Assembly (NCBI GenBank): GCA_903935095.1
Contig: CAIZQH010000006.1
Coordinates: 1 to 63,701, forward strand
Source: an uncultured Flavobacteriales bacterium
Lineage (GTDB): Bacteria; Bacteroidota; Bacteroidia; Flavobacteriales_D; Crocinitomicaceae
DNA: 63,701 nucleotides
Direction: 5' to 3'
Part shown: positions 8,906-18,336 of the stretch, one piece after another
Numbering within the stretch: the first letter of the stretch is position 1
How the letters are laid out: every line of letters starts with the position of its first letter
The notes under the pieces: model-generated
Database searches by the model: none
Seen by the model: only the letters and a program-made list of their open reading frames with translations
Told to the model about the DNA's origin: nothing
Position numbers and translations under genes: made by a program

Positions 8906-10639
8906 TTAGAATCGAGCCGTTACGCCACCCATGACTTGGAACGGTTGAACAGGATAGTTGTACCAACGATTATAACGTTGCGCTGCCACATTATTTAACT
9001 GCAAGAAGGCAGAAACTCTTGGGCTATAGCGGTATTCGACACCCAAGTTAATGTCAACAATGGTCCCTAAGGAAACGAAATATTGTCCATTCTCTTCCTT
9101 CACTCCTTCTCCAGCAGCATATACAAGTGCATTTCGGCCTGTTTCTAGCGTGCCATCCAAATTGATTAAAAATTTATCATATAAATTGTAAGAGCCTCTA
9201 ATTAAACACTGAAATTGAGGAAGGTTCCATGCGCGTGCTTGGTTATACATTTCGTAAGAATAGAAACGTGCATTCCCATCGATTTTCAGTTTTTCATTCA
9301 GCTGGTAACTCAATGATCCTTCTATGGTCGTTAAGTTCAAGGTGTCATAAATCACGTTAAATTGATTTCGGTATACGCTCAAGGTGTCCGTCGTAAACAA
9401 CGCTTTGTTTTCAATGTGAGCAAAGCTAGCTCCGATATTGAAGCTCATTCGTTTACTTAATGTCCCTTTGAATCCTCCATAAATATCGTATGGATTGTGT
9501 TCATTCACAAGGCGTTGGTTAACACGTATAAATGGATTTTGAGCACTCAGACTTTGAATCGTGTTTTGTTTCAGTCCACCTTTTATCCCAACATAGGGAA
9601 TAAAAATATCTTTAAACATCGCATATTTAAATTCCGCATGTGGGTACAAATAGACCACATTTTTATCGGCATGCAAGTCAGCTGTAATCCCTACTCCTAT
9701 TTCGATTTTTAATCGATTATCTAGCATTTGGGTCCATACACCTGGTTTAAAATCGATGATGGTATTTTGATTTGAGATTCCCGTATCGCCCGCAGACATG
9801 ACAGAATCTATAATTCCGTAAGTATAGCCATTGTAACGCAGGCCAATGTCACCATAGAAACGTTCATTTCGATTATTGTACCAAAGGCGGGATTTCAAAT
9901 TAACGTGGTTTTCACGCGCTCTCCAATCCGCTAATGAATCCGATAATTTCCTAGTCTGAAAATTGCTGTAGTCCATTTTGACGTTCACATTTAAGCGTGC
10001 ACTATCCCCGCGATTGGCATTATATTCAGCGCTCCCATTATACAATTGGAATCGTTGTGCAATGGAATCTTTCGAAAGGCTATCATTTTGGACACCGTAA
10101 TAATGAAAGCCATTATTCTGATAGTTAAACACGCCAGCAAGGTTGTAATTCCGTTCATTGATTTTTCCATAAACGGTTCCACTCGTTCGGTCATACTGTG
10201 CGGGAGCATAGGCAACTTTGTCTCTGTCTTTGATTTCACCAAAAGAGCTTAAGTGTTTGATATTTGCTCCGTATTCATAGGCACGTGAACGCGTTGAACT
10301 GAAATAGATTTCTCCCATTGGCATAATGGTGGAACCAATCCCTACTTTCGCATAAAACGGATACAACTGTTTTAATTTTTCCGTTGTTTCCACGGTTGCC
10401 GCTTCAATGGTATCTAAAGATATTTGCGTAGGTACTTGAAAAAATAAAAGTGGATACGCTTTGACTTGAGCCGCCTTCACGGTGTCGATGATTTTTGGGT
10501 GAGCTAATATTCTATAGGCAGATTCAACCGTTCTATTTGCCCTCATCTCAAGAATTAAATCATCTTGTTGGCACCACACCCCTGAAACGAATACTAGCGC
10601 AATGATGGTGAGTATGTATTTCATGTTCTTAATTTTCAT
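8906..10639 (-). CDS. Outer-membrane beta-barrel, TonB-receptor-like without plug
   Basis: 577 residues with a signal peptide, then a short periplasmic part (about residues 25-95) followed by many alternating aromatic-rich strands, and a terminal strand 'QVMGGVTARF' that ends in Phe as outer-membrane barrels do. The barrel resembles TonB-dependent receptors, but no plug domain or TonB box is apparent. Two starts are possible, ATG 10639 and ATG 10624; the latter gives a cleaner signal peptide ('MKYILTIIALVFVSG'). The gene overlaps the large TPR gene upstream by 11 bp, suggesting the two products work together in the outer membrane. Function is unknown. Confidence 0.75.
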   Translation of the reverse strand: MKIKNMKYILTIIALVFVSGVWCQQDDLILEMRANRTVESAYRILAHPKIIDTVKAAQVKAYPLLFFQVPTQISLDTIEAATVETTEKLKQLYPFYAKVGIGSTIMPMGEIYFSSTRSRAYEYGANIKHLSSFGEIKDRDKVAYAPAQYDRTSGTVYGKINERNYNLAGVFNYQNNGFHYYGVQNDSLSKDSIAQRFQLYNGSAEYNANRGDSARLNVNVKMDYSNFQTRKLSDSLADWRARENHVNLKSRLWYNNRNERFYGDIGLRYNGYTYGIIDSVMSAGDTGISNQNTIIDFKPGVWTQMLDNRLKIEIGVGITADLHADKNVVYLYPHAEFKYAMFKDIFIPYVGIKGGLKQNTIQSLSAQNPFIRVNQRLVNEHNPYDIYGGFKGTLSKRMSFNIGASFAHIENKALFTTDTLSVYRNQFNVIYDTLNLTTIEGSLSYQLNEKLKIDGNARFYSYEMYNQARAWNLPQFQCLIRGSYNLYDKFLINLDGTLETGRNALVYAAGEGVKEENGQYFVSLGTIVDINLGVEYRYSPRVSAFLQLNNVAAQRYNRWYNYPVQPFQVMGGVTARF

Positions 10640-13600
10640 TGATTTCGATTTTCATTTCTGGTTCCTTCTCTTCTGTTGCAGGTGGGTTTTTAAGTTGCAT
10701 TAATTCATCCCAAAGATCATTCGCCTCAGATTGAATTCCATCATTGGAATCAGGGTAAAAGTCAATCACTGATTTCAACGTTTGTTCGGCTTGGAAAAGA
10801 TCATCATTTAACATGTGAATCCTTGTTTGAAGCATTAATCCTTTCGCCACCCAGAAATTATAACTTGGTTTCATTTTCACGAGGGCTTTTATTTCTGTTT
10901 CAGCCAGCGCTAATTCTTTGTTTTTAAAGTAGATGTCCGCCAATAAGTACTTGGCTTCAGAACCCATTGCCGTTGTGGTATTTTTCACTAACCATTCAAG
11001 TGAAGGTTTAGCATTATCATATGATTTCAAGTTATAATTTGAAATTCCGATTGCGTATTCTGCCTCCACTTTTATTTGTGGCGTTATCGCGGCGTTTTCG
11101 AGAACAAACTTTGCATTTACAATGGAATTAGCAAAATCATCGTTGAGGTATGCACAACGCATTTGTCCAAGTTTTGCTTGAAAAGTGGTTGTTGGCTTGG
11201 ACGCTAGCTCATCTAGTTTTTTATAATAACCGCTTGCTTTTCCGTACTCTTTTTTACCATAAAAGTAACTAGCCAATTTCGCCGAAGCGAACTCTGAATA
11301 GGCAGTAGTTGGTGTCTCCATGAATTTCTCGAAATAATTCATTGCATTCACGGAATCTTTGATTTTAAGGTAACTATTTCCAAGGTAAAAATAGGTTTCA
11401 TTGGCAAAGCGACCATTCGGAAATTTGCTTAAATAGATTTCAAAATTTGGAGCGGCCTCGGCATAGTTGCTATCCAAATAGCTATTCCATGCTGGAGAAT
11501 AGAACATGTTTTCTTTCTCTTCTTTCGAGATGTTGGCACACGGATATTGATCTGCAATGGTTGATGCTAATTCCGGATTTTTTTGCGCATTGTAGACATC
11601 GATTAAGGCCTTCACCACTTTTTCACAAACTTCGCGCTGTTGTTCAAATTCGGCTAAAATGCTTTTATACGCTGATTCCGCTTTGACGTAATCCCATTTC
11701 TTATAATATGCATCAGCTATATCCAATCGGACATCTAATACATAGGTTGAATTCGGGTATTCCTTGAGGAAATTTTCATAGGCATTTAATGCGTCATCAA
11801 AATCCCTTTCGGACATATACGTTCTGCCTAATTCAAATGAGGCATTCATTCGGTATTTTGATTTCTTGAAATTATTCAATAAATCATTTAGGGTATTGAT
11901 TTTATCTATTGGTTGTCCGTTGTAACCATAGGCTTTTGCCAAGTAATACATGGCTTTATCATTCAATCCTGAATTTAATGCCAAGGCATTTTTGTAGAAT
12001 TCAACGGCCAATAAATTTTGACGTGTCAAATAATAGCAATCAGCCACTCTAAATGTCGCATCGAGCACCTTGTTTTTGTCCTTTGGCGCAAACTGTAAAT
12101 AGGTTCTAAATGATTCAATGCATTGATCATAGGCTTCTTGGCTCATGTATGCATAACCGATGTTATAGTATGCATCAATTTTTTCTGGTAAAGAGTTTGA
12201 TGCGGGGGAAGAAATGAACTCGCGGTACATGGAAATCGCTTCTTTCAATTCTTTTTTGCGGAAATAGATGTCTGCCACCCAATAACGTGCTAATGCAACC
12301 ATTTGAGGGTCCATTGGGTATTTTTCCACCAATTTAAACGCACTCATCGCGTCGTTAAATTCATTTTTCTGAAATAACTCTACTCCATAATTAAATGCTA
12401 CGGTTTGATAAACTCGTTTCAATTTAGCATCCATGGAAGGAAGTTTATCTAAGCTTTCTATGGCTTTCGCATAATTACTGGTTGTCGTGTATACATTCAC
12501 CAAATATTGAAAAACGTCCGATTTTCGTTTGGTATTTGGATAACGCGATAAATAATTTTCAAATGCACGAACAGATTCATCGTATGGATTAATATCCACT
12601 TTAAAGGAAATAACCGCAAATTGATACAAAGCATCCTCTTGAATATTCGGAAGGCTTGTCATATCTGAAGCGCGTTCAAAAGCACTTCTTGCTGGCAATA
12701 ATTTATCCGCTTTCAAATAGGCATCACCAATCTGGTACATGGCAATATGTCCGAGGCTGTCGTCTACGCGTGTGACTTTATCAAAATTCTTAATGGCTTT
12801 ATCAAATTGATTGGTTTTGTAATAGGAAAATCCAAGTTCATAAAAGTCATCGCGGGTACCTTTCGATTTCGCATGGTATTTTTCCAAATAAGTGATCGCT
12901 TCTGTATATTGTGCCAATTGATAATAGGCATCCCCGATGATATGCTGAATGTCCGCTTCATTATTTACCACAGAACAACTTAAAACAGTTGGCGCCAAAT
13001 CAATGACCTCTTGGTATTTTCCTTGTTTATGCAAAATCTGGGCAATGTAATAAGGTACTACGCCACAGAAGGTTGAATCCGTGCGTAATTTTTGGAATCC
13101 TTCCAATGCTACTTGCAATGCGTTCTTTGTATAACTGATGTGTGAATAGAAGTATAAGCTTGGTTTCGCATATTGCGTGGTGCCATCTTTGACATCGCGA
13201 AAGGCGTCATAGGAAGTTTCGAAATCCCCATTTTGAAAAGCTGAATACCCCATTTTGAAGAGGACCTCTTCTTTTTCATCCGATTCGACCTCGCGAACAG
13301 GTACCTTAGCATAGGCTATTTGTGCAGATTCAAAATCTTCGTTTTGAAAATGAAAATTTCCAACCTTCAATGCGATTTTGTTTTTATAGATGTTGTCTGG
13401 ATACGCTTTATTAAACGCGTCCAACAAAGGAATCGCATCATTGTTATACAATTCCAACGCAGAAATCCCTTCGTAATAATATGCTTTGACGATAAAAGGA
13501 TCGTTTGGATTTCTTTTGGATTCTTTGCTTCCATTGATAAACGTTCGGAATTCTTGTTTTGCCGAGTTATACTGGGCTTTTTCATACAATTCTTCAGCTC

Positions 13601-13703
13601 TAAAGTAGGTAGCATTTTCACCGGCATATTTAGCCGATTCTTGTGCCCAAAAATGTAAGGGTAGCAAGATTGCAAAGACGAGATGGCGTAAGTTACGATT
13701 CAT
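10629..13703 (-). CDS. Large periplasmic TPR-repeat protein
   Basis: 1024 residues with a signal peptide (cleavage near 'HFWAQ', residue 20) and tetratricopeptide/Sel1-like helical repeats over almost the full length, for example 'ALYQFAVISFKVDINPYDES' and 'DAYYNIGYAYMSQEAYDQCI'. The last ~40 residues are acidic and Glu-rich. The length suggests a long solenoid spanning part of the periplasm. It precedes and overlaps the gene for a plugless barrel, a combination I believe recurs in Bacteroidota, so a stable complex is likely. Its substrate or partner is unknown. An AACTTTTG sequence at 13750-13757 is a weak -7 candidate. Confidence 0.8.
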   Translation of the reverse strand: MNRNLRHLVFAILLPLHFWAQESAKYAGENATYFRAEELYEKAQYNSAKQEFRTFINGSKESKRNPNDPFIVKAYYYEGISALELYNNDAIPLLDAFNKAYPDNIYKNKIALKVGNFHFQNEDFESAQIAYAKVPVREVESDEKEEVLFKMGYSAFQNGDFETSYDAFRDVKDGTTQYAKPSLYFYSHISYTKNALQVALEGFQKLRTDSTFCGVVPYYIAQILHKQGKYQEVIDLAPTVLSCSVVNNEADIQHIIGDAYYQLAQYTEAITYLEKYHAKSKGTRDDFYELGFSYYKTNQFDKAIKNFDKVTRVDDSLGHIAMYQIGDAYLKADKLLPARSAFERASDMTSLPNIQEDALYQFAVISFKVDINPYDESVRAFENYLSRYPNTKRKSDVFQYLVNVYTTTSNYAKAIESLDKLPSMDAKLKRVYQTVAFNYGVELFQKNEFNDAMSAFKLVEKYPMDPQMVALARYWVADIYFRKKELKEAISMYREFISSPASNSLPEKIDAYYNIGYAYMSQEAYDQCIESFRTYLQFAPKDKNKVLDATFRVADCYYLTRQNLLAVEFYKNALALNSGLNDKAMYYLAKAYGYNGQPIDKINTLNDLLNNFKKSKYRMNASFELGRTYMSERDFDDALNAYENFLKEYPNSTYVLDVRLDIADAYYKKWDYVKAESAYKSILAEFEQQREVCEKVVKALIDVYNAQKNPELASTIADQYPCANISKEEKENMFYSPAWNSYLDSNYAEAAPNFEIYLSKFPNGRFANETYFYLGNSYLKIKDSVNAMNYFEKFMETPTTAYSEFASAKLASYFYGKKEYGKASGYYKKLDELASKPTTTFQAKLGQMRCAYLNDDFANSIVNAKFVLENAAITPQIKVEAEYAIGISNYNLKSYDNAKPSLEWLVKNTTTAMGSEAKYLLADIYFKNKELALAETEIKALVKMKPSYNFWVAKGLMLQTRIHMLNDDLFQAEQTLKSVIDFYPDSNDGIQSEANDLWDELMQLKNPPATEEKEPEMKIEINEN

Positions 13704-13842
13704 AGTATGTAAAATTACAATTGACGCGCTGTTTCTGTGGGGAGGCTTTCAAAAGTTTTAAACCTGAAAGTGTTAAGATATTATCGAGGGATGAATTAAA
13801 TGGTTACAAGATAATGAGCACTTTTGTTTCAAAGTAAAGACC
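13704..13842. other. Divergent intergenic region between TPR gene and ftsE
   Basis: 139 bp with two weak, divergently oriented -7-like boxes: AACTTTTG on the minus strand (13750-13757) and CACTTTTG on the plus strand (13819-13826). Each has one mismatch to TAnnTTTG, and neither has a convincing -33 element. Confidence 0.35.
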
Positions 13843-14520
13843 GTGTCAAAAGTAATCACCCTCGCAAATGCCCAAATCTATCAGCAAGAAAAGCTGATTC
13901 TGAAGAACGTCTGGTTCGATTTGGAAGAAACTGAATTCGCTTATTTGATTGGAAAAACGGGAAGCGGAAAAAGTAGTTTACTCAAAACCCTTTATGGAGA
14001 ACTGCCATTGGTAGAAGGAGAGGGTCATGTTTCCGAATACAATTTAAAACGCATAACAAAGAAAGAGATCCCTTTTCTTAGAAGAAAAATCGGGATTGTA
14101 TTCCAAGACTTTCAGTTGCTTTCGGACCGTACAGTTATTGACAATTTAGCCTTTGTTTTGGGAGCAACGGGATGGAAGGACAAAGAATTGATTCGCAAAA
14201 GGGCCCTTAGTTGTTTGCAATTGGTGGGTATTGAGCAAAAAGCAAACAGTTTTCCGCATACTTTATCTGGTGGAGAGCAGCAACGTGTTTCCATTGCACG
14301 AGCATTACTCAATCAACCTTCCTTAATTCTTGCTGATGAGCCAACGGGTAATTTAGACCCTGAAACATCCGAAGAAATTATGCAATTGCTTATCGCGGTA
14401 GCGAAGGAAGAAAAAACAGCTATTCTAATGGCTACGCATGACATGAACATGGTGGAAAAATTCCCAGGTAGAATAATTAAGGTAGAAGAAGGAGAATTGA
14501 TTGAGGTTCAAAAACTTTAG
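13843..14520 (+). CDS. ftsE: Cell-division ABC transporter ATPase FtsE
   Basis: 225 residues, normal for FtsE. The Walker A 'GKTGSGKSS' is at 37-45, followed by the Q-loop 'VFQDFQLL', the signature 'LSGGEQQR' and Walker B 'LILADEPTGNL'. FtsE works with the membrane protein FtsX to activate peptidoglycan hydrolysis at the septum. The start is GTG: no in-frame ATG exists between the upstream stop at 13792 and the first conserved residues. ftsX is not adjacent, which I believe is usual in Bacteroidota. Other small ABC ATPases (LolD-like) are the alternative, but the 'FLRRKIGIVFQDFQLL' block fits FtsE best. It ends sharing stop-codon bases with the convergent ansA. Confidence 0.85.
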   Translation: MSKVITLANAQIYQQEKLILKNVWFDLEETEFAYLIGKTGSGKSSLLKTLYGELPLVEGEGHVSEYNLKRITKKEIPFLRRKIGIVFQDFQLLSDRTVIDNLAFVLGATGWKDKELIRKRALSCLQLVGIEQKANSFPHTLSGGEQQRVSIARALLNQPSLILADEPTGNLDPETSEEIMQLLIAVAKEEKTAILMATHDMNMVEKFPGRIIKVEEGELIEVQKL

Positions 14521-15530
14521 TCCATTTCGCCAACCATAGAAATCTGCAGTTTTTCTCGAATGTCTGCATGTCCTTGTCCTAACAAATACATGATCTTCGT
14601 CAAAGCCGCCTCACTGGTTAAGTTTCGGCCACTAATAACCCCGATTCGTTCAAAGAAGGAACTGGTCTGATAGGCTCCCTGTTGTACGGCGCCAGATCCA
14701 CATTGTGTGATATTCAGCACGATTCCTCCTCGATCAATAAACGAAGCAACCAATTCTTGGAAAAGAGGATCGGACGGTGCATTTCCGGAACCATAGGTTT
14801 CCAAAACAATCGCTTGAACCTGTTGATCATGGAACATCGCTCGGTAGAATTCGAAATTCATTCCGGGAAATAAACGAATCAGTGCCACATTATTTTTAAA
14901 GGATGTAAATACGGTGAATGCAGATAAATCCGTTCGGAAGAGTCGGTCCTTTTGCCATTCAATTTGTACCCCCGCTTTGGCCAGTTCCGGATAATTTGGA
15001 GACTGAAAAGCTTCAAATTGATTGGCAGATATTTTAGCGCTACGATTTCCTCGGTATAAGGAATATTCAAAGTAAACTGCTACTTCCTGAAGAATTGCGG
15101 CTCCATTTTCATCTTTCATTCCGGCTATTTCAATGGCTGTGATTAAATTCTCTTTGCCATCGGTTCGGATTGTTCCGATAGGTAATTGAGATCCTGTGAA
15201 AACTACTGGTTTCCTTAACCCTTGTAGCATAAAACTCAATGCTGAAGCAGAAAATGCCATAGTGTCAGAGCCATGTAAAATCACGAATCCATCGTAAAGC
15301 GCATCGTTTTCTTCAATCAACTTAGCCATCATTGTCCAATGTTTCAAATTCATTTCAGACGAATCGATAGGCTCCTCAAAACTGATGCTTTCTATTTCTA
15401 CATTTAGGCGACCTAATTCAGGGACGTGGTCGTGAATGTGTTTAAAATTGAAACTTTCCAACTCGCCTGTTTGGGGATTTTTAATCATCCCAATAGTTCC
15501 GCCCGTGTATATGAGGAGAATTTTAGTCAT
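14517..15530 (-). CDS. ansA: Type I (cytoplasmic) L-asparaginase
   Basis: 337 residues hydrolysing asparagine to aspartate and ammonia. The first catalytic threonine lies in 'YTGGTIGM' near residue 12, and the second motif 'LHGSDTMAFSASAL' carries the other Thr and Asp. There is no signal peptide, so it is the cytoplasmic type I enzyme. The gene overlaps the upstream tatD-like gene by 8 bp and shares stop-codon bases with convergent ftsE, so galE-tatD-ansA are probably one transcript. Confidence 0.93.
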   Translation of the reverse strand: MTKILLIYTGGTIGMIKNPQTGELESFNFKHIHDHVPELGRLNVEIESISFEEPIDSSEMNLKHWTMMAKLIEENDALYDGFVILHGSDTMAFSASALSFMLQGLRKPVVFTGSQLPIGTIRTDGKENLITAIEIAGMKDENGAAILQEVAVYFEYSLYRGNRSAKISANQFEAFQSPNYPELAKAGVQIEWQKDRLFRTDLSAFTVFTSFKNNVALIRLFPGMNFEFYRAMFHDQQVQAIVLETYGSGNAPSDPLFQELVASFIDRGGIVLNITQCGSGAVQQGAYQTSSFFERIGVISGRNLTSEAALTKIMYLLGQGHADIREKLQISMVGEMD

Positions 15531-16326
15531 ATTTTAATTGTATGAATTTGTGTAGTTGAAACAATTCAATGGCATTCTGGCTTGTAATTTCTTTTACCTC
15601 ATCCATAGTATATCCTAAAATATCTACCATTTTTCCAGCAACTTCTGCTACATAGCTCGATTCGTTGCGTTTTCCTCGGTAGGGAACTGGACTTAAATAA
15701 GGTGCATCCGTTTCTAAAACTAAACGATTCAAGGGAATATGCGGAAGGACTTCCTGAAGTCCTGCATTTTTATAGGTAAGTACACCGCCAATTCCAAAAT
15801 AGAAATGTTCATATTTCAATATTTTCTTGACTTGTTCGAAACTCCCGGTGTAACAATGAAAGACGCCTTTAAGCTCTGTTGACCATTCTTGGTCCATGAT
15901 TTCGAACAATTCGTCAAATGCTTTGCGGACGTGAATGGCTATTGGTAACTTGAGTTCTTTAGCCCAACGGATTTGTGTGCGAAAAACTTCCTTTTGTTCT
16001 TCGATAAACGTTTTATCCCAGTAAAGATCCATGCCGATTTCTCCTACCGCACAATATTGACTCGGATCAGCGAATAATTTACGTTCGATGATTTTTAATT
16101 CTTCCCTCCAATTTTCCTTCACATAAGTGGGATGTAAGCCCATCATTTGAATACAGGAAGCATCTAGAGCGGCCAATTTTTCCATGGGTCCAATCGAACT
16201 ACTGTCGATATTCGGTAATAGCATGGCTTGGACTCCAGCATTTTTTGCTCTTTGTAGCATTTCCTTTCGATCTTCATCAAATTCTTCCGCGTACAAATGT
16301 GCGTGTGTATCGATTAAGAAGGACAT
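15523..16326 (-). CDS. TatD-family metal-dependent hydrolase
   Basis: 267 residues, full length for TatD DNases. Metal ligands are visible in 'DTHAHLY' (HxH near residue 7), the Glu of 'GEIGMDLYWD', the His of 'AIHVRKAF', the His of 'VFHCYTGS' and the Asp of 'ETDAPYLSP'. Family members are divalent-metal exonucleases, with some acting on D-aminoacyl-tRNA. It sits between galE (1 bp away) and ansA (8-bp overlap). Confidence 0.92.
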   Translation of the reverse strand: MSFLIDTHAHLYAEEFDEDRKEMLQRAKNAGVQAMLLPNIDSSSIGPMEKLAALDASCIQMMGLHPTYVKENWREELKIIERKLFADPSQYCAVGEIGMDLYWDKTFIEEQKEVFRTQIRWAKELKLPIAIHVRKAFDELFEIMDQEWSTELKGVFHCYTGSFEQVKKILKYEHFYFGIGGVLTYKNAGLQEVLPHIPLNRLVLETDAPYLSPVPYRGKRNESSYVAEVAGKMVDILGYTMDEVKEITSQNAIELFQLHKFIQLKYD

Positions 16327-16327
16327 A

Positions 16328-17353
16328 TTAATTCGTTTGATTTAATGCCAATTCCCAGTTCCATGCATCGCGCACGGCATCTTCAATGCTCCGTTTGGCT
16401 TTCCAATGAAGTAATTCATTAGCTTTCGTCGCGTTGGCATAAATCTCAATCACATCTCCTGCTCTTCGAGGTCCAATCTGGTAATTCAGTTTTTGCTTTG
16501 TTGCTTTCTCAAAGACATGAATGACCTCCAAAACGGTTGTTCCTGTTCCTGTTCCGATATTCACGGCTTCTAAACAGCCTTTCTCTTGTTTCTCTAAAAA
16601 TTGTATGGCTTGGACATGCGCTTCGGCCAAATCCATGACGTGAATATAATCTCTAACACATGAGCCATCACGTGTCGGATAGTCATCGCCAAAAACCGTC
16701 AAACATGCTTGTTTTCCAATAGCTGTTTGCGTCACAAATGGCAATAAATTATTTGGTTTTCCCAGCGGGAATTCACCGATTTTCGCACTAGGATGTGCAC
16801 CAACTGGATTAAAATAGCGAAGATTCATCAAGTGAAAATCTGGTGCGGATTTAAAGAAATCAGCTATGATTTGTTCCCCGATCCACTTTGTATATCCATA
16901 AGGTGATTCGGGTAAACTTTTCGGTGTTTCTTCGTGTACTTCTTTAGTTTCTTTCGGTTCTCCATAAACTGTACAAGATGAAGAAAACACAAAGTTCAAA
17001 ACCTTAAATTCTTCCATTAAGGAAAGAATGTTTATCAATGTCGCCAAGTTATTTTGATAGTACATGAGCGGCTTTTGAACGGATTCTCCCACTGCTTTGT
17101 AGGCAGCAAAATGAATCACACCGTGGAACGCGTAGGTTTGGAAAATCGCTTTCATGGCACTTGAATCACAAATATCCGCACGGTGCAGAATCGGTTCGAA
17201 ACCTAAAATTTCAGAAAGTCCTTTCAACACGACTTCATTCGCATTTCGAAAATCATCTACGATAACCGGTGTGTACCCTTTTGCCGTTAAGGCAAGTACG
17301 GTGTGAGAACCAATGTACCCTGCTCCTCCTGTTACTAAAACGAATTTACTCAT
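16328..17353 (-). CDS. galE: UDP-glucose 4-epimerase
   Basis: 341 residues. The NAD-binding 'TGGAGYIGSHT' is at the N-terminus, the catalytic region is 'SSSCTVYGEP' followed by 'YGYTKWIGE' (YxxxK), and 'NLRYFNPVGAHPS' is typical of GalE. It interconverts UDP-glucose and UDP-galactose for envelope sugars. It is first in a likely three-gene unit with TatD and ansA, and a TAAATTTG box lies 4 bp before its ATG. Confidence 0.94.
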   Translation of the reverse strand: MSKFVLVTGGAGYIGSHTVLALTAKGYTPVIVDDFRNANEVVLKGLSEILGFEPILHRADICDSSAMKAIFQTYAFHGVIHFAAYKAVGESVQKPLMYYQNNLATLINILSLMEEFKVLNFVFSSSCTVYGEPKETKEVHEETPKSLPESPYGYTKWIGEQIIADFFKSAPDFHLMNLRYFNPVGAHPSAKIGEFPLGKPNNLLPFVTQTAIGKQACLTVFGDDYPTRDGSCVRDYIHVMDLAEAHVQAIQFLEKQEKGCLEAVNIGTGTGTTVLEVIHVFEKATKQKLNYQIGPRRAGDVIEIYANATKANELLHWKAKRSIEDAVRDAWNWELALNQTN

Positions 17354-17357
17354 GACA

Positions 17358-17365
17358 CAAATTTA
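17358..17365 (-). promoter_or_regulatory. -7 box TAAATTTG ahead of galE
   Basis: Exact TAnnTTTG match ending 4 bp before the galE ATG, implying a very short or absent leader. No -33 element recognised. Confidence 0.4.
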
Positions 17366-17438
17366 GGCAGGATTCTGAGGAAAACAGCATTTAAGCGACA
17401 GAATACAAACAAATTATTGTTATCCTTGTTAAGGTTGT

Positions 17439-17870
17439 ATGAAATCACTTTCCATATTTCTTGTTTTAGGCTTAGTCTCTTTTACTTCAGGAAAGCGTAC
17501 GAATTCCGTGCGCTATGACTTAACGGTAACAGTCACTAATATTCAAAATACCAAAGGAAAAGTTTCCTTTGGCTTATTTCGAAAGCAAGATTCCTTCCCC
17601 ATAAAAGGCAAGCAATTCAAAGGAGTATTTATTGAAACGACGAAATCAAAGACGAAATATACCTTCCAGAATTTGGAAAAGGACAGCTATGCTGTGGCTG
17701 TTTATCACGATGAAAACAACAACGGTGTTTTGGACAAAAACTTCATTGGTGCTCCAACAGAAGCATATGGATTTTCTAGAAATGCGAGAGGAACGTTCTC
17801 CGCTCCAAGTTTTGAAGAAGCTAAAATTGATTTGAAAGAAAACAAATCGATTGAAATTTGGATTAAGTAG
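17439..17870 (+). CDS. DUF2141 secreted protein
   Basis: 143 residues with a signal peptide (about residues 1-18) and a DUF2141 domain: 'VTVTNIQNTKGKVSFGLF', 'YAVAVYHDENNNGVLDKNF' and 'GAPTEAYGFSRNARG' are its usual landmarks. The acidic 'DENNNGVLD' resembles a calcium-binding loop. Function of the family is unknown; it is presumably periplasmic. It is a single gene in the space between galE and the biotin carrier gene, whose stop is 1 bp away on the other strand. A one-mismatch -7 box (TATCCTTG) lies at 17421-17428. Confidence 0.85.
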   Translation: MKSLSIFLVLGLVSFTSGKRTNSVRYDLTVTVTNIQNTKGKVSFGLFRKQDSFPIKGKQFKGVFIETTKSKTKYTFQNLEKDSYAVAVYHDENNNGVLDKNFIGAPTEAYGFSRNARGTFSAPSFEEAKIDLKENKSIEIWIK

Positions 17871-17871
17871 C

Positions 17872-18333
17872 TTATTCGAAAGAAACTAAAATTGCTCCTT
17901 TTTCTACCACATCCCCTTGTTGAATATTGATGGCACTTACGACGCCTATTCCTTCAGCTTTCAGAACATTTTCCATTTTCATGGCCTCTAATGACAAAAT
18001 TGGCTCTCCCAATTGAATCGCTTGACCCAATTCAATGTGAATACCAGTAACACGTCCAGGCATTGGTGCAGCTAACTCTTTCAACTTGCGAATTTTTGGC
18101 TTATCAAAGCCCAACGAAGCGATGATCTCATCCAATTCACCTTTTCGTTTCACTTGAAAAACGCGGTGATTAATCTTTACGGTTAAGGAACGGTTTTCTG
18201 AATCATCCTTCATGATTTCTCCGTGAAAAACGACGCCGTTATGGGTGATGTCAAAAAAACGATGGTCATGCCAAGTGATTGCTGCTCCGCCTGCCGTTGC
18301 GACATCTTTTCCGTCAAAAATCCAATTATTCAT
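17872..18333 (-). CDS. Biotin carboxyl carrier protein (acyl-CoA carboxylase)
   Basis: 153 residues. The last ~70 form a biotinyl domain with the acceptor lysine in 'EAMKMEN' at residue 119 and the hairpin 'APMPGRVTGI'. The N-terminal ~80 residues are of the type found in the carrier region of propionyl/acetyl-CoA carboxylase alpha chains, but the biotin carboxylase part is absent. It carries CO2 on biotin from a biotin carboxylase to a carboxyltransferase, plausibly the PccB encoded at 4401-5942. It starts 3 bp after the ileS stop, so it is probably co-transcribed with ileS. Confidence 0.88.
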   Translation of the reverse strand: MNNWIFDGKDVATAGGAAITWHDHRFFDITHNGVVFHGEIMKDDSENRSLTVKINHRVFQVKRKGELDEIIASLGFDKPKIRKLKELAAPMPGRVTGIHIELGQAIQLGEPILSLEAMKMENVLKAEGIGVVSAINIQQGDVVEKGAILVSFE

Positions 18334-18336
18334 GGC

